A stretch of DNA of 64,000 nucleotides from Arctic95D-9 sp035967665 (GTDB taxonomy: Bacteria; Verrucomicrobiota; Verrucomicrobiia; Verrucomicrobiales; DEV007): NCBI GenBank assembly GCA_035967665.1, contig JAYWLB010000021.1:1-64000 (forward strand), given 5' to 3'. The notes under the pieces were generated by a model. That model was not told where the DNA came from and ran no database searches. It saw nothing but the letters and a program-made list of their open reading frames with translations. The translations under genes were made by a program, and so were the position numbers. Positions 25,937 to 34,612 of this stretch are shown in pieces (within the stretch, counting starts at the first letter, position 1; each line of letters starts with the position of its first letter).

Positions 25937-27223
25937 ATGCATTCGTTCCATTACGAAAATGGCTCGCTTCACTGCGAGGGAGTTGATTTAAACGCGCTCG
26001 CTGAAGAGCATGGAACCCCCCTTTATGTTTATAGTAAGGGCACGATTCTCGACCATTATCACCGTCTCGCGGCGGCAATGAGCGATCTGGATTGTCAGAT
26101 TTGCTACGCGACGAAGGCCAATTCCAACATCGCAATTCTCAATCTACTCGCGGAAGAAGGCGCCGGGTTTGACATTGTCTCAGCAGGGGAATTGTTCCGC
26201 GTGGAGAAAGCAGGTGGCGATTCCGGCAAATGCACGTTTGCAGGAGTCGGCAAAACGCGCGCCGAGATCGAGTATGCGCTAAGACGTGAAATCTACAGTT
26301 TTAATGCCGAGAGCGAGGCGGAAATCGCGTTGATCAGCGAAGTCGCCTGTGACATGGGCGTGGTGGCTTCGATTGCCCTCCGGGTGAATCCCAATGTGGA
26401 TGCCAAGACGCACAAATACATTTCTACCGGTAAGAGCGAGAATAAGTTCGGAATCGACTTTTCGGTGATTCGTGAAGCTTATGAGCGGGCGGCAGGACTC
26501 CCGAATATCAATATTCGCGGTCTCCAAATGCACATCGGTTCGCAGCTGACTTCAGTGAGTCCCTTCGTTGAAGCGGTGAAAAAGGTGGCCCCACTCGTTG
26601 AGGAGCTGAAGGAAAAGTATGATATCGAATTTTTCAGCATCGGAGGTGGTATCGGGATTGTTTATGAAGACACCCTCGCCAGTGGCGTGAAAGACTGGTG
26701 GGGCGGAGAAGATGAGAATCCGCTCACGATCGAAGAGTATGCGAGCCGCCTCGTTCCTCTTCTGAAACCGCTCGGGTTGAAGATTATCCTCGAGCCGGGG
26801 CGGTTTATGGTCGGCAATGCCGGAATCCTTATTTCGGAAGTGCTTTACGAAAAGCGGGGGACTGCAAAAACATTCAAGATCGTTGACGCGGCGATGAACG
26901 ACCTGATTCGTCCGGCGCTCTACGAGGGGCATCATGATATTGTTCCTTTGAGCGAACCGAGTTCTCAGTCTGAGGAAGTGGATGTCGTCGGTCCCGTTTG
27001 TGAGAGCGGTGATTTCTTTGCCCAGAATCGATTGCTACCCAAGCTGGAGTCCGGAGACAAAATCGGCCTGCTCAGCGCCGGGGCCTACGGGTTCGTAATG
27101 GCGTCGAATTACAATTCGCGTCCTTTGCCCGCTGAGATCCTCGTCTACAACAATTCTGCGCACGTGATTCGTGAACGCCAGAGTTTTGATGATATCGTCC
27201 GGGGGGAAAGCATTCCGTTCTAG
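25937..27223 (+). CDS. lysA: Diaminopimelate decarboxylase
   Basis: PLP enzyme that decarboxylates meso-diaminopimelate to lysine, the last step of lysine synthesis. The protein has 428 residues and the family fold type III signatures. The PLP lysine is K60 in CYATKANSN. Other signatures are GAGFDIVSAGELFR, LQMHIGSQL, SIGGGIGI, LEPGRFMVGNAG, GPVCESGDFFA and GAYGFVMASNYNSRP. All catalytic motifs look intact. The gene stands alone and is followed by a terminator and an isolated REP hairpin. Confidence 0.95.
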   Translation: MHSFHYENGSLHCEGVDLNALAEEHGTPLYVYSKGTILDHYHRLAAAMSDLDCQICYATKANSNIAILNLLAEEGAGFDIVSAGELFRVEKAGGDSGKCTFAGVGKTRAEIEYALRREIYSFNAESEAEIALISEVACDMGVVASIALRVNPNVDAKTHKYISTGKSENKFGIDFSVIREAYERAAGLPNINIRGLQMHIGSQLTSVSPFVEAVKKVAPLVEELKEKYDIEFFSIGGGIGIVYEDTLASGVKDWWGGEDENPLTIEEYASRLVPLLKPLGLKIILEPGRFMVGNAGILISEVLYEKRGTAKTFKIVDAAMNDLIRPALYEGHHDIVPLSEPSSQSEEVDVVGPVCESGDFFAQNRLLPKLESGDKIGLLSAGAYGFVMASNYNSRPLPAEILVYNNSAHVIRERQSFDDIVRGESIPF

Positions 27224-27237
27224 AGGGGGCGAAACCT

Positions 27238-27260
27238 GTAGAGGAAGGAGGATTCCTTCC
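27238..27260 (+). repeat. Isolated type B REP hairpin
   Basis: A single copy of the type B REP (GTAG then AGGAAGGAGGATTCCTTCC) lies 15 bp after the lysA stop. It is identical to the plus-strand B hairpins of the right array 8 kb away. A lone, identical copy shows that the element disperses in this genome. Confidence 0.85.
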
Positions 27261-27273
27261 TGAAAGAAGTCGA

Positions 27274-27305
27274 GGGGTGGCCGGATCGGCCGCGCCCCGT
27301 TTTTG
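27274..27305 (+). terminator. Intrinsic terminator after lysA
   Basis: GGGG-tg-GCCG-GAT-CGGC-cgcg-CCCC forms a GC-rich hairpin followed by GTTTTT on the plus strand. It fits a rho-independent terminator for lysA. Confidence 0.65.
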
Positions 27306-27346
27306 GCGAACGTGGCTGCTTTGCGCCGGGAGAGCAGCGAGAGCTC

Positions 27347-28381
27347 CTATATGTGCTCGGGGAAAAGCTGGATGTTCGCGACGGTGCGCAGCTTTTTCAT
27401 GAGTATTTTGATCGTTTCGACGGTTCTTTCACTTTCGAGGTGATCCCGTATTTCATCTTCGACTTCGTCGAATGACTGAGGGCGCTCTTCTTCACGATCA
27501 AGAATTTCGACGATGTGCCAGCCGATGGCCGTTTGAAACGGTTCGCTCATCTCCCCCTTTTTGAGTTTGAAAACCTGTGAGGTGAAATCTTCGGGGAGAC
27601 GTTCCGCGGTGAGCCAGTTGAGGTCTCCTCCGCGCTTTTTGCTGCGCTCGTCTTCGGAATACTGCTTTGCCTCTTCAGAAAAGTCCGCGTTTTCCTCCGT
27701 CAGGCGCGTGTAGATCTCGCGGATCAACGTCTCTTTCGAATCATCCTCGACTTCCACGGTGCTGAGGAAGATCTGACGGGGGTGGACTTTCGCGGGTTCT
27801 ACGAAACTGTCCCCGTTCTCGTGATTTGCGTCGAACCAGGCACGGGCTTCCTCGTCGGTGACCTCCACGGCCGGCTGAATTCTTTTTTCAAGCCAGCGTT
27901 TGCGACTCCAGACGCGGGCAAGTTCCCCGTCGAGTTCTGCTTCGGTGAGGCCCTGGTCTTCGAGCCGGCTCTGCATTTCCTCCGGCGACCCGAATTGCGA
28001 TTTCCAGGAAGTTATATAGCGATCGATCTCCTCTTGAGGGGCTGTGAAATTTTCGCCGTCGGCGTAGTGGCGGACGAGGGTGTCATCGATGAGCCGTTGA
28101 AGGACGGCCCGCCGGATCATCTGGAGATTTTTATCCGGAATCTCGTCACCGTGCTTTCCTCTCTGATAGAGGTGGCGGAATGTCGCGAGGTCGAGCTGGT
28201 CGCCGGTGATGGGCTCCAGATTGACCACCGCGACCCACCGGTTTTCCACTGCCGAGGTGACCGCGGCATTGCGACGGCTCTGATAGGCCTTTCGCAGGGG
28301 ACCTCCGCACCACTTCAGGTCGATGAGGAGGTAGAGAATAAAGACCAGGTAAAGGACAATCCTCCAGGGGAAGTTCTTCAT
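27347..28381 (-). CDS. Parvulin-type peptidyl-prolyl isomerase, membrane-anchored
   Basis: Predicted periplasmic folding factor of 344 residues of the PpiC/SurA/PrsA type. One N-terminal membrane anchor is visible (IVLYLVFILYLLIDL, 8-22). A SurA-like helical chaperone region follows (about 60-190). The parvulin domain comes next: VHPRQIFLSTVE, FSEEAKQYSEDERSKKRGGDLNWLTAERLPEDFTSQVFKLKKGEMSEPFQTAIGWHIVEILDRE. These are the conserved parvulin strands, including the GWHI motif. It lies 26 bp downstream of metF on the same strand and may be co-transcribed by chance. Likely clients are outer-membrane proteins such as the nearby autotransporter-like protein (inference). Confidence 0.88.
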   Translation of the reverse strand: MKNFPWRIVLYLVFILYLLIDLKWCGGPLRKAYQSRRNAAVTSAVENRWVAVVNLEPITGDQLDLATFRHLYQRGKHGDEIPDKNLQMIRRAVLQRLIDDTLVRHYADGENFTAPQEEIDRYITSWKSQFGSPEEMQSRLEDQGLTEAELDGELARVWSRKRWLEKRIQPAVEVTDEEARAWFDANHENGDSFVEPAKVHPRQIFLSTVEVEDDSKETLIREIYTRLTEENADFSEEAKQYSEDERSKKRGGDLNWLTAERLPEDFTSQVFKLKKGEMSEPFQTAIGWHIVEILDREEERPQSFDEVEDEIRDHLESERTVETIKILMKKLRTVANIQLFPEHI

Positions 28382-28406
28382 AGTGTGGTCAATGAATCCC
28401 CGGCGC

Positions 28407-29315
28407 TCAGGCGACTTTTTCGACAGAGGGTTTCAGGCCGAGGTTCGCGTAAATCTCGCGGGTCGCGTGAGACTTGTTCAGCGTGTAGAAATGAATTCCC
28501 GCCACATTGTTTTCCAGCAGATCGGAGCATTGTTGGGTCGCGTAGTGGATTCCCACTTTTTCAACCGCGTCGGGATCATCACCTCCGCGATTGAGAGCGC
28601 GCAGGAGTTTGGCCGGATAGCGGGCACCTGCGGCGAGGTCTGCCATGCGGGCCATTCCTTTCGTCGAAGTCACCGGCATGATGCCTGCCACGATAGGAAT
28701 GGTAATTCCGGCGAGTTCGCAGCGATCACGGAAGTCGAGGAAGTCGTCATTGTTGAAAAAGAGCTGGGTCACGATGTAGTCGGCGCCCTGGTCGACTTTT
28801 GCCTTCAGGTAATCCATTTCCTTGACCCGGTTCGGGGTCGCGGGGTGGCCTTCGGGGAAGCCTGCCACGCCGATTCCAAAGCCGCGCGGGTCGGGATGCG
28901 CGTTGAAATGACGGATGTAGCGAACGAGATCGGCGGCGTGCTGAAAGGAGTCGTCAGCGCGGTTGTAGCCGGTCATGCTTTGAGGTGGATCGCCTCCGAG
29001 CGCGAGAATGTTGCTGACGCCTTCCTCCGCGTAGCGGGCGAGAATTGCCTCGATGTCACTTTCCTGATGACAGACGCAGGTGAGATGGGGAATCGGATCG
29101 AGCGTCGTGTTGTTCTTGATGCGGGCAACAAGGTCATTCGTGAGATCGCGGGTCGTGCCGCCTGCTCCGTAGGTAACGCTCACGAAATCGGGCGCGTAGG
29201 CCTCCAGTTCAGTGATGGTAGTGTATAGAGCCTCAGAGGCTTCCGCTGTTTTCGGAGGGAAAAATTCGAATGAAAGGGTGGGTTTCCCTTCCGCGATGAT
29301 GTCGTTGATATGCAT
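28407..29315 (-). CDS. metF: Methylenetetrahydrofolate reductase
   Basis: Flavoprotein reducing 5,10-methylene-THF to 5-methyl-THF for methionine synthesis. I use the ATG at 29315 because homology starts at HINDIIAEGKPTLSFEFFPPKT; an in-frame ATG at 29348 would overlap the ferredoxin stop by 4 bp. Signatures are FSFEFFPPKT with the catalytic Glu, DFVSVTYGAGG, LTCV, ILALGGDPP, GVAGFPEGHP, QGADYIVTQLFF and GIMPV. The length of about 302 residues is normal. The preceding gene is a ferredoxin, which raises the possibility that the electron donor is ferredoxin-linked rather than NADH. Confidence 0.94.
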   Translation of the reverse strand: MHINDIIAEGKPTLSFEFFPPKTAEASEALYTTITELEAYAPDFVSVTYGAGGTTRDLTNDLVARIKNNTTLDPIPHLTCVCHQESDIEAILARYAEEGVSNILALGGDPPQSMTGYNRADDSFQHAADLVRYIRHFNAHPDPRGFGIGVAGFPEGHPATPNRVKEMDYLKAKVDQGADYIVTQLFFNNDDFLDFRDRCELAGITIPIVAGIMPVTSTKGMARMADLAAGARYPAKLLRALNRGGDDPDAVEKVGIHYATQQCSDLLENNVAGIHFYTLNKSHATREIYANLGLKPSVEKVA

Positions 29316-29344
29316 GCCGCGCCAGTTTCGCATGAAACCGGCCT

Positions 29345-29629
29345 TCAAGCATCGATTTTTGCCAGAGAATTCGCGTCCCTGAAAATGGGCGGATCTTCGG
29401 GGCCGTCATCGCCGATTGCTTCGATCGGGCATCCGTCGACAGCAGCTTCGCAAAGGCGGATTTCCTCTTCGGTGACGGGCTGTCGGGCCACGTAGGAATA
29501 GCCTCCGTTGTCTTCGCGGGTGAAAAATTGAGGGGCGTCCTGCCGGCATTGATCGCAGTCGATGCACATGTCATCGACGTAAAATCTGCCGGCAGCGTTC
29601 TCTTCGTATCGGTCTTCGTATTCTGCCAT
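29345..29629 (-). CDS. [4Fe-4S] ferredoxin
   Basis: Small electron carrier of 94 residues with a single cluster-binding site. C22-x2-C25-x2-C28 in MCIDCDQC and C67 before Pro in DGCPIEAIG supply the four ligands; an additional Cys is at 60. This is the monocluster, actinobacterial/thermophile-like type with an acidic character. The gene is directly upstream of metF and would overlap it by ATGA if metF uses its longer start. That suggests co-translation and possibly a shared redox role. It follows the sulfatase gene after a 44-bp gap, on the same strand. Confidence 0.9.
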   Translation of the reverse strand: MAEYEDRYEENAAGRFYVDDMCIDCDQCRQDAPQFFTREDNGGYSYVARQPVTEEEIRLCEAAVDGCPIEAIGDDGPEDPPIFRDANSLAKIDA

Positions 29630-29673
29630 AATGAGGTGGCAGATGAATACGGGGCGATTGAGATGTTCTTTCG

Positions 29674-31152
29674 CTATTTCTTCGCCTTCTGCGGTCTGCC
29701 GTTGGGCCAGTGGATTTTATCCAGCGCCGCGTGTTCTTCATCCGTGAGCATGCCGGAGGGTCTCACACCTGCTCCTTCCGCTTTCGTGAGTCGGTCTCCC
29801 AGCTCGGCTCTCGCGGCTTCGGCGTGTTTCATGAGTTCTGCGACTTTCTCGGGATATTCCTTTGCGACGTCAGTGGTTTCCGAGGGGTCGAGGGCGAGGT
29901 GGTAAAGCTCGAGGTCCGACTTGATATTGTCATACCTCACGGGGAGGCCATTGTCGCCTTCGAGGCCTTCAGGAACGGTGCGGTAGGTGTGTGGCAGAAT
30001 GAGCTTCCAGTTGTCGCTTTGAACTGCCTGGAGCTCGTTCGATTTGTAGTAAAACCAGTAGGCATCATGAGGATTCTCGGCTCCTTCCTCGCCCGCGAGA
30101 ATGGGCCAGATGTCCTTTCCGTCGATCTTCCGTTCAGGAAGGTTTGCGCCGATCAGGTTCGCAAGAGTCGGAAGGAGGTCGATGTTCATTGCCGGTGTTT
30201 TGCAGACGGTTCCGGCGGGGATTTTTCCGGGCCAGCGCATCACGCAGGGCTCGCGAACGCCACCTTCCCAGACGGTGCCTTTTCCTTCACGGAACTCACC
30301 GCTTGAGCCGGCATGCGTGCCGTAGGAAAGCCAGGGGCCGTTGTCGCTTGTGAAAATAACGAGGGTGTTCTCATCGAGGCCGTTCGTGGTGATCGCATTG
30401 AGAATTTCCCCGACGGACCAGTCGATTTCGGCAATGACATCGCCATAAATCCCGTTCTCGGTTGTGCCCGCGAATCGATCGCTGACGAAAAGCGGCACGT
30501 GCGGCTGTGGGTGGGGGACGTAGAGAAAAAACGGATTGGTCCGGTTCCGGTTGATGAAGTCGACCGCTTTTGCGGTGAGCCAGGTGGTCATCATCTTTTG
30601 ATCGTGCTCGTCGGCGGAGCGGAGTCGTTTCGTGCCTTCGAAGAGGGGGAGCGGAGGGAAGTTCTTCGAGGTGGGGTGTTGAGGCCACATGTCGTTGGAG
30701 TAGGGGATGCCGAAATACTCATCAAAACCGTTGTTGGTCGGGAGAAATTTCTCATGATCACCGAGGTGCCATTTTCCGAACATGCCGGTGGCGTAGCCTT
30801 TGGATTTGAAGATTTCAGGGAGAAGGGTCTCCTCGGGGTTGATTCCGATGCGGCTGCCCGGCCCGAGCGCTCCGTTGATTCCTACGCGGTTGGAATAGCA
30901 ACCGGTCAGGAGCCCTGTCCGTGAAGCTGAGCAGACGGGCTGCGAAGCATACCACTGGGTGAAAAGGCGGCCTTCCTCCGCCATGCGGTCGATATTGGGA
31001 GTTTCGTAGCCGACCGCACCGTTCGGTCCGATGTCGCCAAACCCCTGATCATCGGTGAAAATAATCACGACATTCGGCGGTCGATCTTCGGCTGATGTAT
31101 CTAAAACGAACGCTGCCATTGCAGCGATGACAAGTGTGAAGAATTTGGTCAT
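29674..31152 (-). CDS. Secreted type I sulfatase
   Basis: Arylsulfatase-family enzyme of 492 residues that hydrolyses sulfate esters, most likely on sulfated polysaccharide or glycosaminoglycan. The signal peptide is MTKFFTLVIAAMAAFVLDTSA. Metal ligands are D34/D35 in IFTDDQGFGD. The formylglycine site is C74 in CSASRTGLLTG (C-x-A-x-R), so activity needs a formylglycine-generating enzyme; none is in this window. Further signatures are GYATGMFGKWHLGD and FTSDNGPW. Such sulfatases are abundant in marine Verrucomicrobiota. The gene is divergent from the small secreted protein to its right. Confidence 0.94.
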   Translation of the reverse strand: MTKFFTLVIAAMAAFVLDTSAEDRPPNVVIIFTDDQGFGDIGPNGAVGYETPNIDRMAEEGRLFTQWYASQPVCSASRTGLLTGCYSNRVGINGALGPGSRIGINPEETLLPEIFKSKGYATGMFGKWHLGDHEKFLPTNNGFDEYFGIPYSNDMWPQHPTSKNFPPLPLFEGTKRLRSADEHDQKMMTTWLTAKAVDFINRNRTNPFFLYVPHPQPHVPLFVSDRFAGTTENGIYGDVIAEIDWSVGEILNAITTNGLDENTLVIFTSDNGPWLSYGTHAGSSGEFREGKGTVWEGGVREPCVMRWPGKIPAGTVCKTPAMNIDLLPTLANLIGANLPERKIDGKDIWPILAGEEGAENPHDAYWFYYKSNELQAVQSDNWKLILPHTYRTVPEGLEGDNGLPVRYDNIKSDLELYHLALDPSETTDVAKEYPEKVAELMKHAEAARAELGDRLTKAEGAGVRPSGMLTDEEHAALDKIHWPNGRPQKAKK

Positions 31153-31269
31153 AAGAATGGTTGGAAAACGCAGATGGATTTTCTATCATACAATTAATTC
31201 CTTCGCTAAGACTCAAAAACACGGGAAACCGTGACTCAGGTCCGGTGCGGTTCTCCCGTTTCTCCTTTT

Positions 31270-31707
31270 ATGAAATCGTTCTTTTTCCCCGTGATCATCG
31301 CTATTGCTGCGCTGGGCCTGTTTTTACCTGTGAATGCCGAAGCTCAGTCACGTTTCGGATTCTCGAGAAAGATTCAACAGCAGCAGAAGATGTTGCGCCG
31401 TCAGCTCTACCGGCCGCACATCAAGGTTGTCCGCCCGCGGGGAGCGGATCGTCGACTCGATGCGAGCGGGCGTCACACCTACGACTTTTACGTGAAGCGT
31501 GGCTGGGTTTCGAGGATTGAGATCCGTTCGGGGTTGAAGGTCGTGAAAACCATTCCGGTCGGTCATTCCCGGTCCGGGCAGGGGACTTTCAGTTTATCCT
31601 CATCTGATGCCGCCAAAATTAAGCGGGGTTTTAAACTCTGGGCGTGGCAGGGGCAGGGCGGCTACCAGTCTTTGCACGGGGAATCCATCAGCTACTCATT
31701 GAACTGA
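31270..31707 (+). CDS. Small secreted basic protein
   Basis: Unrecognised exported protein of about 145 residues. The ATG at 31270 is chosen because it begins a clear signal peptide (MKSFFFPVIIAIAALGLFLPVNAEA, cut before QSR); the frame is open further upstream. The mature part starts with an Arg/Gln-rich basic helix (FSRKIQQQQKMLRRQLYRPHIKVV) and continues as a small beta-rich region (FYVKRGWVSRIEIRSGLKVVKTIPVG). It ends with polar strands. No family is recognised. It is the gene just upstream of the large ATPase, but the 22-bp gap alone does not prove a link. Confidence 0.65.
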   Translation: MKSFFFPVIIAIAALGLFLPVNAEAQSRFGFSRKIQQQQKMLRRQLYRPHIKVVRPRGADRRLDASGRHTYDFYVKRGWVSRIEIRSGLKVVKTIPVGHSRSGQGTFSLSSSDAAKIKRGFKLWAWQGQGGYQSLHGESISYSLN

Positions 31708-31729
31708 TCCACTTTACCTTTTTATCATC

Positions 31730-34165
31730 ATGGAAATTCGCACAGAAGATTACGAAAAACTCGGCAAGTTCTACCTGGGACGGGAATACGACCTCGGGGA
31801 AAAAGAACTTGAGGATGAACTGGTTCTCTATGATTCCAAAGACCTCGTTACCCACGGTGTCGTTCTGGGAATGACAGGGTCGGGTAAGACCGGTCTCTGC
31901 ATCGGTTTGCTCGAAGAGGCGGCGATGGACAATGTCCCTGCTATCGTAATCGATCCGAAAGGGGATATCGCGAACTTGCTCCTTACTTTCCCGAATCTTG
32001 CACCGGAAGATTTCCGTCCCTGGATCAATGAGGACGATGCCCAGAAAAAAGGGATCACCCCTGATGAGCACGCCGCCAACACCGCTGAGATGTGGAAAAA
32101 AGGGCTCGCGAGCTGGGGACAGGGGCCTGAGCGAATTCAAGCCTTTCGCGATAAGGTGGACATGGCGGTTTACACGCCGGGTTCGAGTGCGGGCTTGCCC
32201 GTGTCGATTCTGAGCTCTCTCGACGTGCCCGGATTCGAGGTTATTGATGACGCTGAAGCCTTCGGCGAGCGGATCGAATCGACTGTTTCGAGTTTGCTCT
32301 CACTCGTGGGCAGTGAAGCGGACCCGATTCAGGATCCGGAGCACATTCTCATGTCTAACATTTTCGCCCATTGTTGGAAAGCGGGGCAGGGAGTGACCCT
32401 CGAAAGTCTTATCACCCATCTGCAGGTGCCTCCTTTTCAGAAAATCGGGGTGATGGACCTCGATACGGTTTGTCCTGAAAAGGATCGCCGTGCCCTCGCG
32501 ATGAAGATGAACAATCTCCTCGCCTCACCCGGTTTCTCAAGCTGGCTCGAAGGGGAACCGCTCAACATTAAACGCATGCTTCACACTGAGGAAGGGAAGC
32601 CGCGCATTTCCATTTTCTCGATCGCCCACCTCAGTGACTCCGAGCGGATGTTCTTCGTTTCGTTGCTCCTCAACCAGATGCTCGGGTGGATGCGCTCACA
32701 GTCGGGGACGACGAGTTTGAGAGCGCTCCTCTACATGGATGAGATCTATGGCTACCTGCCGCCGTCGGCGATGCCTCCGTCGAAAAAGCCGATGATGACG
32801 ATGCTGAAGCAGGCACGGGCCTTCGGTCTCGGGGTCCTTCTTGCGACGCAGAACCCGGTCGATCTCGATTACAAAGCTCTTTCAAATATCGGAACCTGGT
32901 GGCTCGGCAGACTTCAAACGGAACGTGACAAGGCACGCGTTCTCGACGGCCTCGAAGGGGCGGCGGCGGACAATGATGGTGGTTTTGACAGAGGGAAAAT
33001 GGAGCAGCTTCTCGCAGGGCTCGGAAGCCGTGTCTTTCTGATGAACAATGTGCACGAGGGGGCGCCCGTCGTCTTTCATGTGCGCTGGGTGATGAGTTAT
33101 CTCACGGGACCGCTTGCACGTCGTCAGATCAAAAAGTTGATGGATGTGAAGCGCAAGGCGCTTGCAGCGATTGCGGCTGCGGCACCGACTCCTGCGGTGG
33201 AAGCTCCGAAGCCTGCGGCTCCTCAGAAGTTGCGGCCGAGATTGCCGCGTGGTGCTGAGGATTTCTTTATTCCGGTTGGACCCAACGTTCCGCCTGAGGA
33301 GATCAATTACGTGCCTGCGGTCATTCAAGTCGGGGAGGTGCGTTATCAGGACAGTAAAAAAGGCATTTCCGGAACCGAGGACGTAGCGATGATCAACAAA
33401 CTCGACGGCGAGTCGGGCGCGGTGGACTGGTCCCAGTCGATGGAACTGCCGAACGGGCTTCAGGTGAGCCAGCTTGGTCGGGATCCTCTTGCCGGAGCGG
33501 CCTTTTCCGAGCTTCCTCAGTCGATGCTGGAAACGAAGATGTGGTCCGATTTGAAGAAGGAGCTCGTTGATTATCTATACGGGAATCATACGATTACGAT
33601 TTTTAAAAGTCCGCTCACGGGAATGTATTCCAATCTGGGTGAGAGCGAAGGCGACTTCCGCGCCCGCCTTGTCCACGCCGCGCACGAACTCCGCGATGAG
33701 AAAGTGGACGAACTTCAGGACTCCTACGAGAAGAAGATCGAGGCAATGGAATCGCGTATCGCCAAGGCGATGGATGTCGTTGACGAGCAGGCCGCTCAGG
33801 CCAGCAGCGCGAAGATGGACACCGCGATGCGGATCGGGGGAACGATTTTGAGTGCTGTCCTCGGTCGTAAGATCAGTTCACGGAGTCGCAGTGCCATGAG
33901 CGGTGCCTCAAGGGCGTGGAAAGAGAGTCGCGACGTTTCCCGGGCGAAGGATAAAGTGGAAGATTACAAAGATGATCTCGAAGAACTTGAGCGCGAGTGC
34001 GAAGAGGCTGTCGAGGAGTTGAAAAATGCAATGGATCCCATGGTCGAGAAACTCGAAACGATCAGCCTTTCACCTCTTAAGAAAAACTGTTCCGCCAAGT
34101 CAGTTGGAATCGTCTGGATGCCCTACCGAACGAACCCGCAACCCCAGCTGGGTGCTGCGTGGTAG
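31730..34165 (+). CDS. HerA/DUF853-like AAA+ ATPase with coiled coil
   Basis: Large P-loop ATPase of 811 residues in the HerA-FtsK superfamily (DUF87/DUF853-like). Walker A is GMTGSGKT (47-54), and IVIDPKGDIANLLL follows near residue 71. A Walker-B-like segment (LLYMDEIYGYLPP) and ARAFGLGVLLATQNPVDLDYKALSN complete the core. The C-terminal 200 residues are charged helices predicted to form coiled coils (EDYKDDLEELERECEEAVEEL). Relatives are translocases or DNA-resection helicases, and some act in defence together with a nuclease. No nuclease such as NurA or Sir2 lies next door. Substrate (DNA or protein) is unknown. No membrane segment is seen. Confidence 0.85.
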   Translation: MEIRTEDYEKLGKFYLGREYDLGEKELEDELVLYDSKDLVTHGVVLGMTGSGKTGLCIGLLEEAAMDNVPAIVIDPKGDIANLLLTFPNLAPEDFRPWINEDDAQKKGITPDEHAANTAEMWKKGLASWGQGPERIQAFRDKVDMAVYTPGSSAGLPVSILSSLDVPGFEVIDDAEAFGERIESTVSSLLSLVGSEADPIQDPEHILMSNIFAHCWKAGQGVTLESLITHLQVPPFQKIGVMDLDTVCPEKDRRALAMKMNNLLASPGFSSWLEGEPLNIKRMLHTEEGKPRISIFSIAHLSDSERMFFVSLLLNQMLGWMRSQSGTTSLRALLYMDEIYGYLPPSAMPPSKKPMMTMLKQARAFGLGVLLATQNPVDLDYKALSNIGTWWLGRLQTERDKARVLDGLEGAAADNDGGFDRGKMEQLLAGLGSRVFLMNNVHEGAPVVFHVRWVMSYLTGPLARRQIKKLMDVKRKALAAIAAAAPTPAVEAPKPAAPQKLRPRLPRGAEDFFIPVGPNVPPEEINYVPAVIQVGEVRYQDSKKGISGTEDVAMINKLDGESGAVDWSQSMELPNGLQVSQLGRDPLAGAAFSELPQSMLETKMWSDLKKELVDYLYGNHTITIFKSPLTGMYSNLGESEGDFRARLVHAAHELRDEKVDELQDSYEKKIEAMESRIAKAMDVVDEQAAQASSAKMDTAMRIGGTILSAVLGRKISSRSRSAMSGASRAWKESRDVSRAKDKVEDYKDDLEELERECEEAVEELKNAMDPMVEKLETISLSPLKKNCSAKSVGIVWMPYRTNPQPQLGAAW

Positions 34166-34180
34166 GATTGGAAAAAAGGT

Positions 34181-34211
34181 AACAGGGTTAGGTGCATGAC
34201 CTGACCCTGTT
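34181..34211. repeat. Dispersed palindrome, copy 2
   Basis: A 31-bp palindrome: AACAGGGTTAGGT, then GCATG, then ACCTGACCCTGTT, with only one broken pair in the stem. It matches 26 of 31 positions with the copy at 22875-22905. It sits 16 bp after the ATPase gene and may terminate it, though no T-tract follows. Confidence 0.8.
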
Positions 34212-34612
34212 TGAAATCACCGGGGACTGTTCTATCCCGGGAAATGTCCCTGTTGTTGCGCTTCCGGATTCCGGTAACGCATTGAATGGCAGTGATATGA
34301 GGTAACCGGATTCGGTCGTTCAAACCGCTTGCATGGAGGAAACGGAGAAGTTAATTTTTGCTTCTTCTATTACGCACGCCTGGCGGCTTTTTCCTCTCAC
34401 GCATTTACTTTCCCAATTCCTTATCGGGCCGCCTTTACGATCGCAGCAAGCATCGCATTGCTGAAATAACTTCGTTTCCCGAAAGCTATCTTTTCAGCTT
34501 CTTTTTTAGCTGCGTTGTTCTCGTGCCGGTTGGCAAACGAAGTGGTCTTCCACTGCTAAATGCCATCAGATTGAAAACCTCCCGCTATACAAATCCTTCA
34601 ACGCCGCTGCTC

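Noticed and set aside
28383..29228. Plus-strand open frame of 281 codons opposite metF
   Set aside because: Antisense shadow of metF; codon use and content do not look like a protein family.
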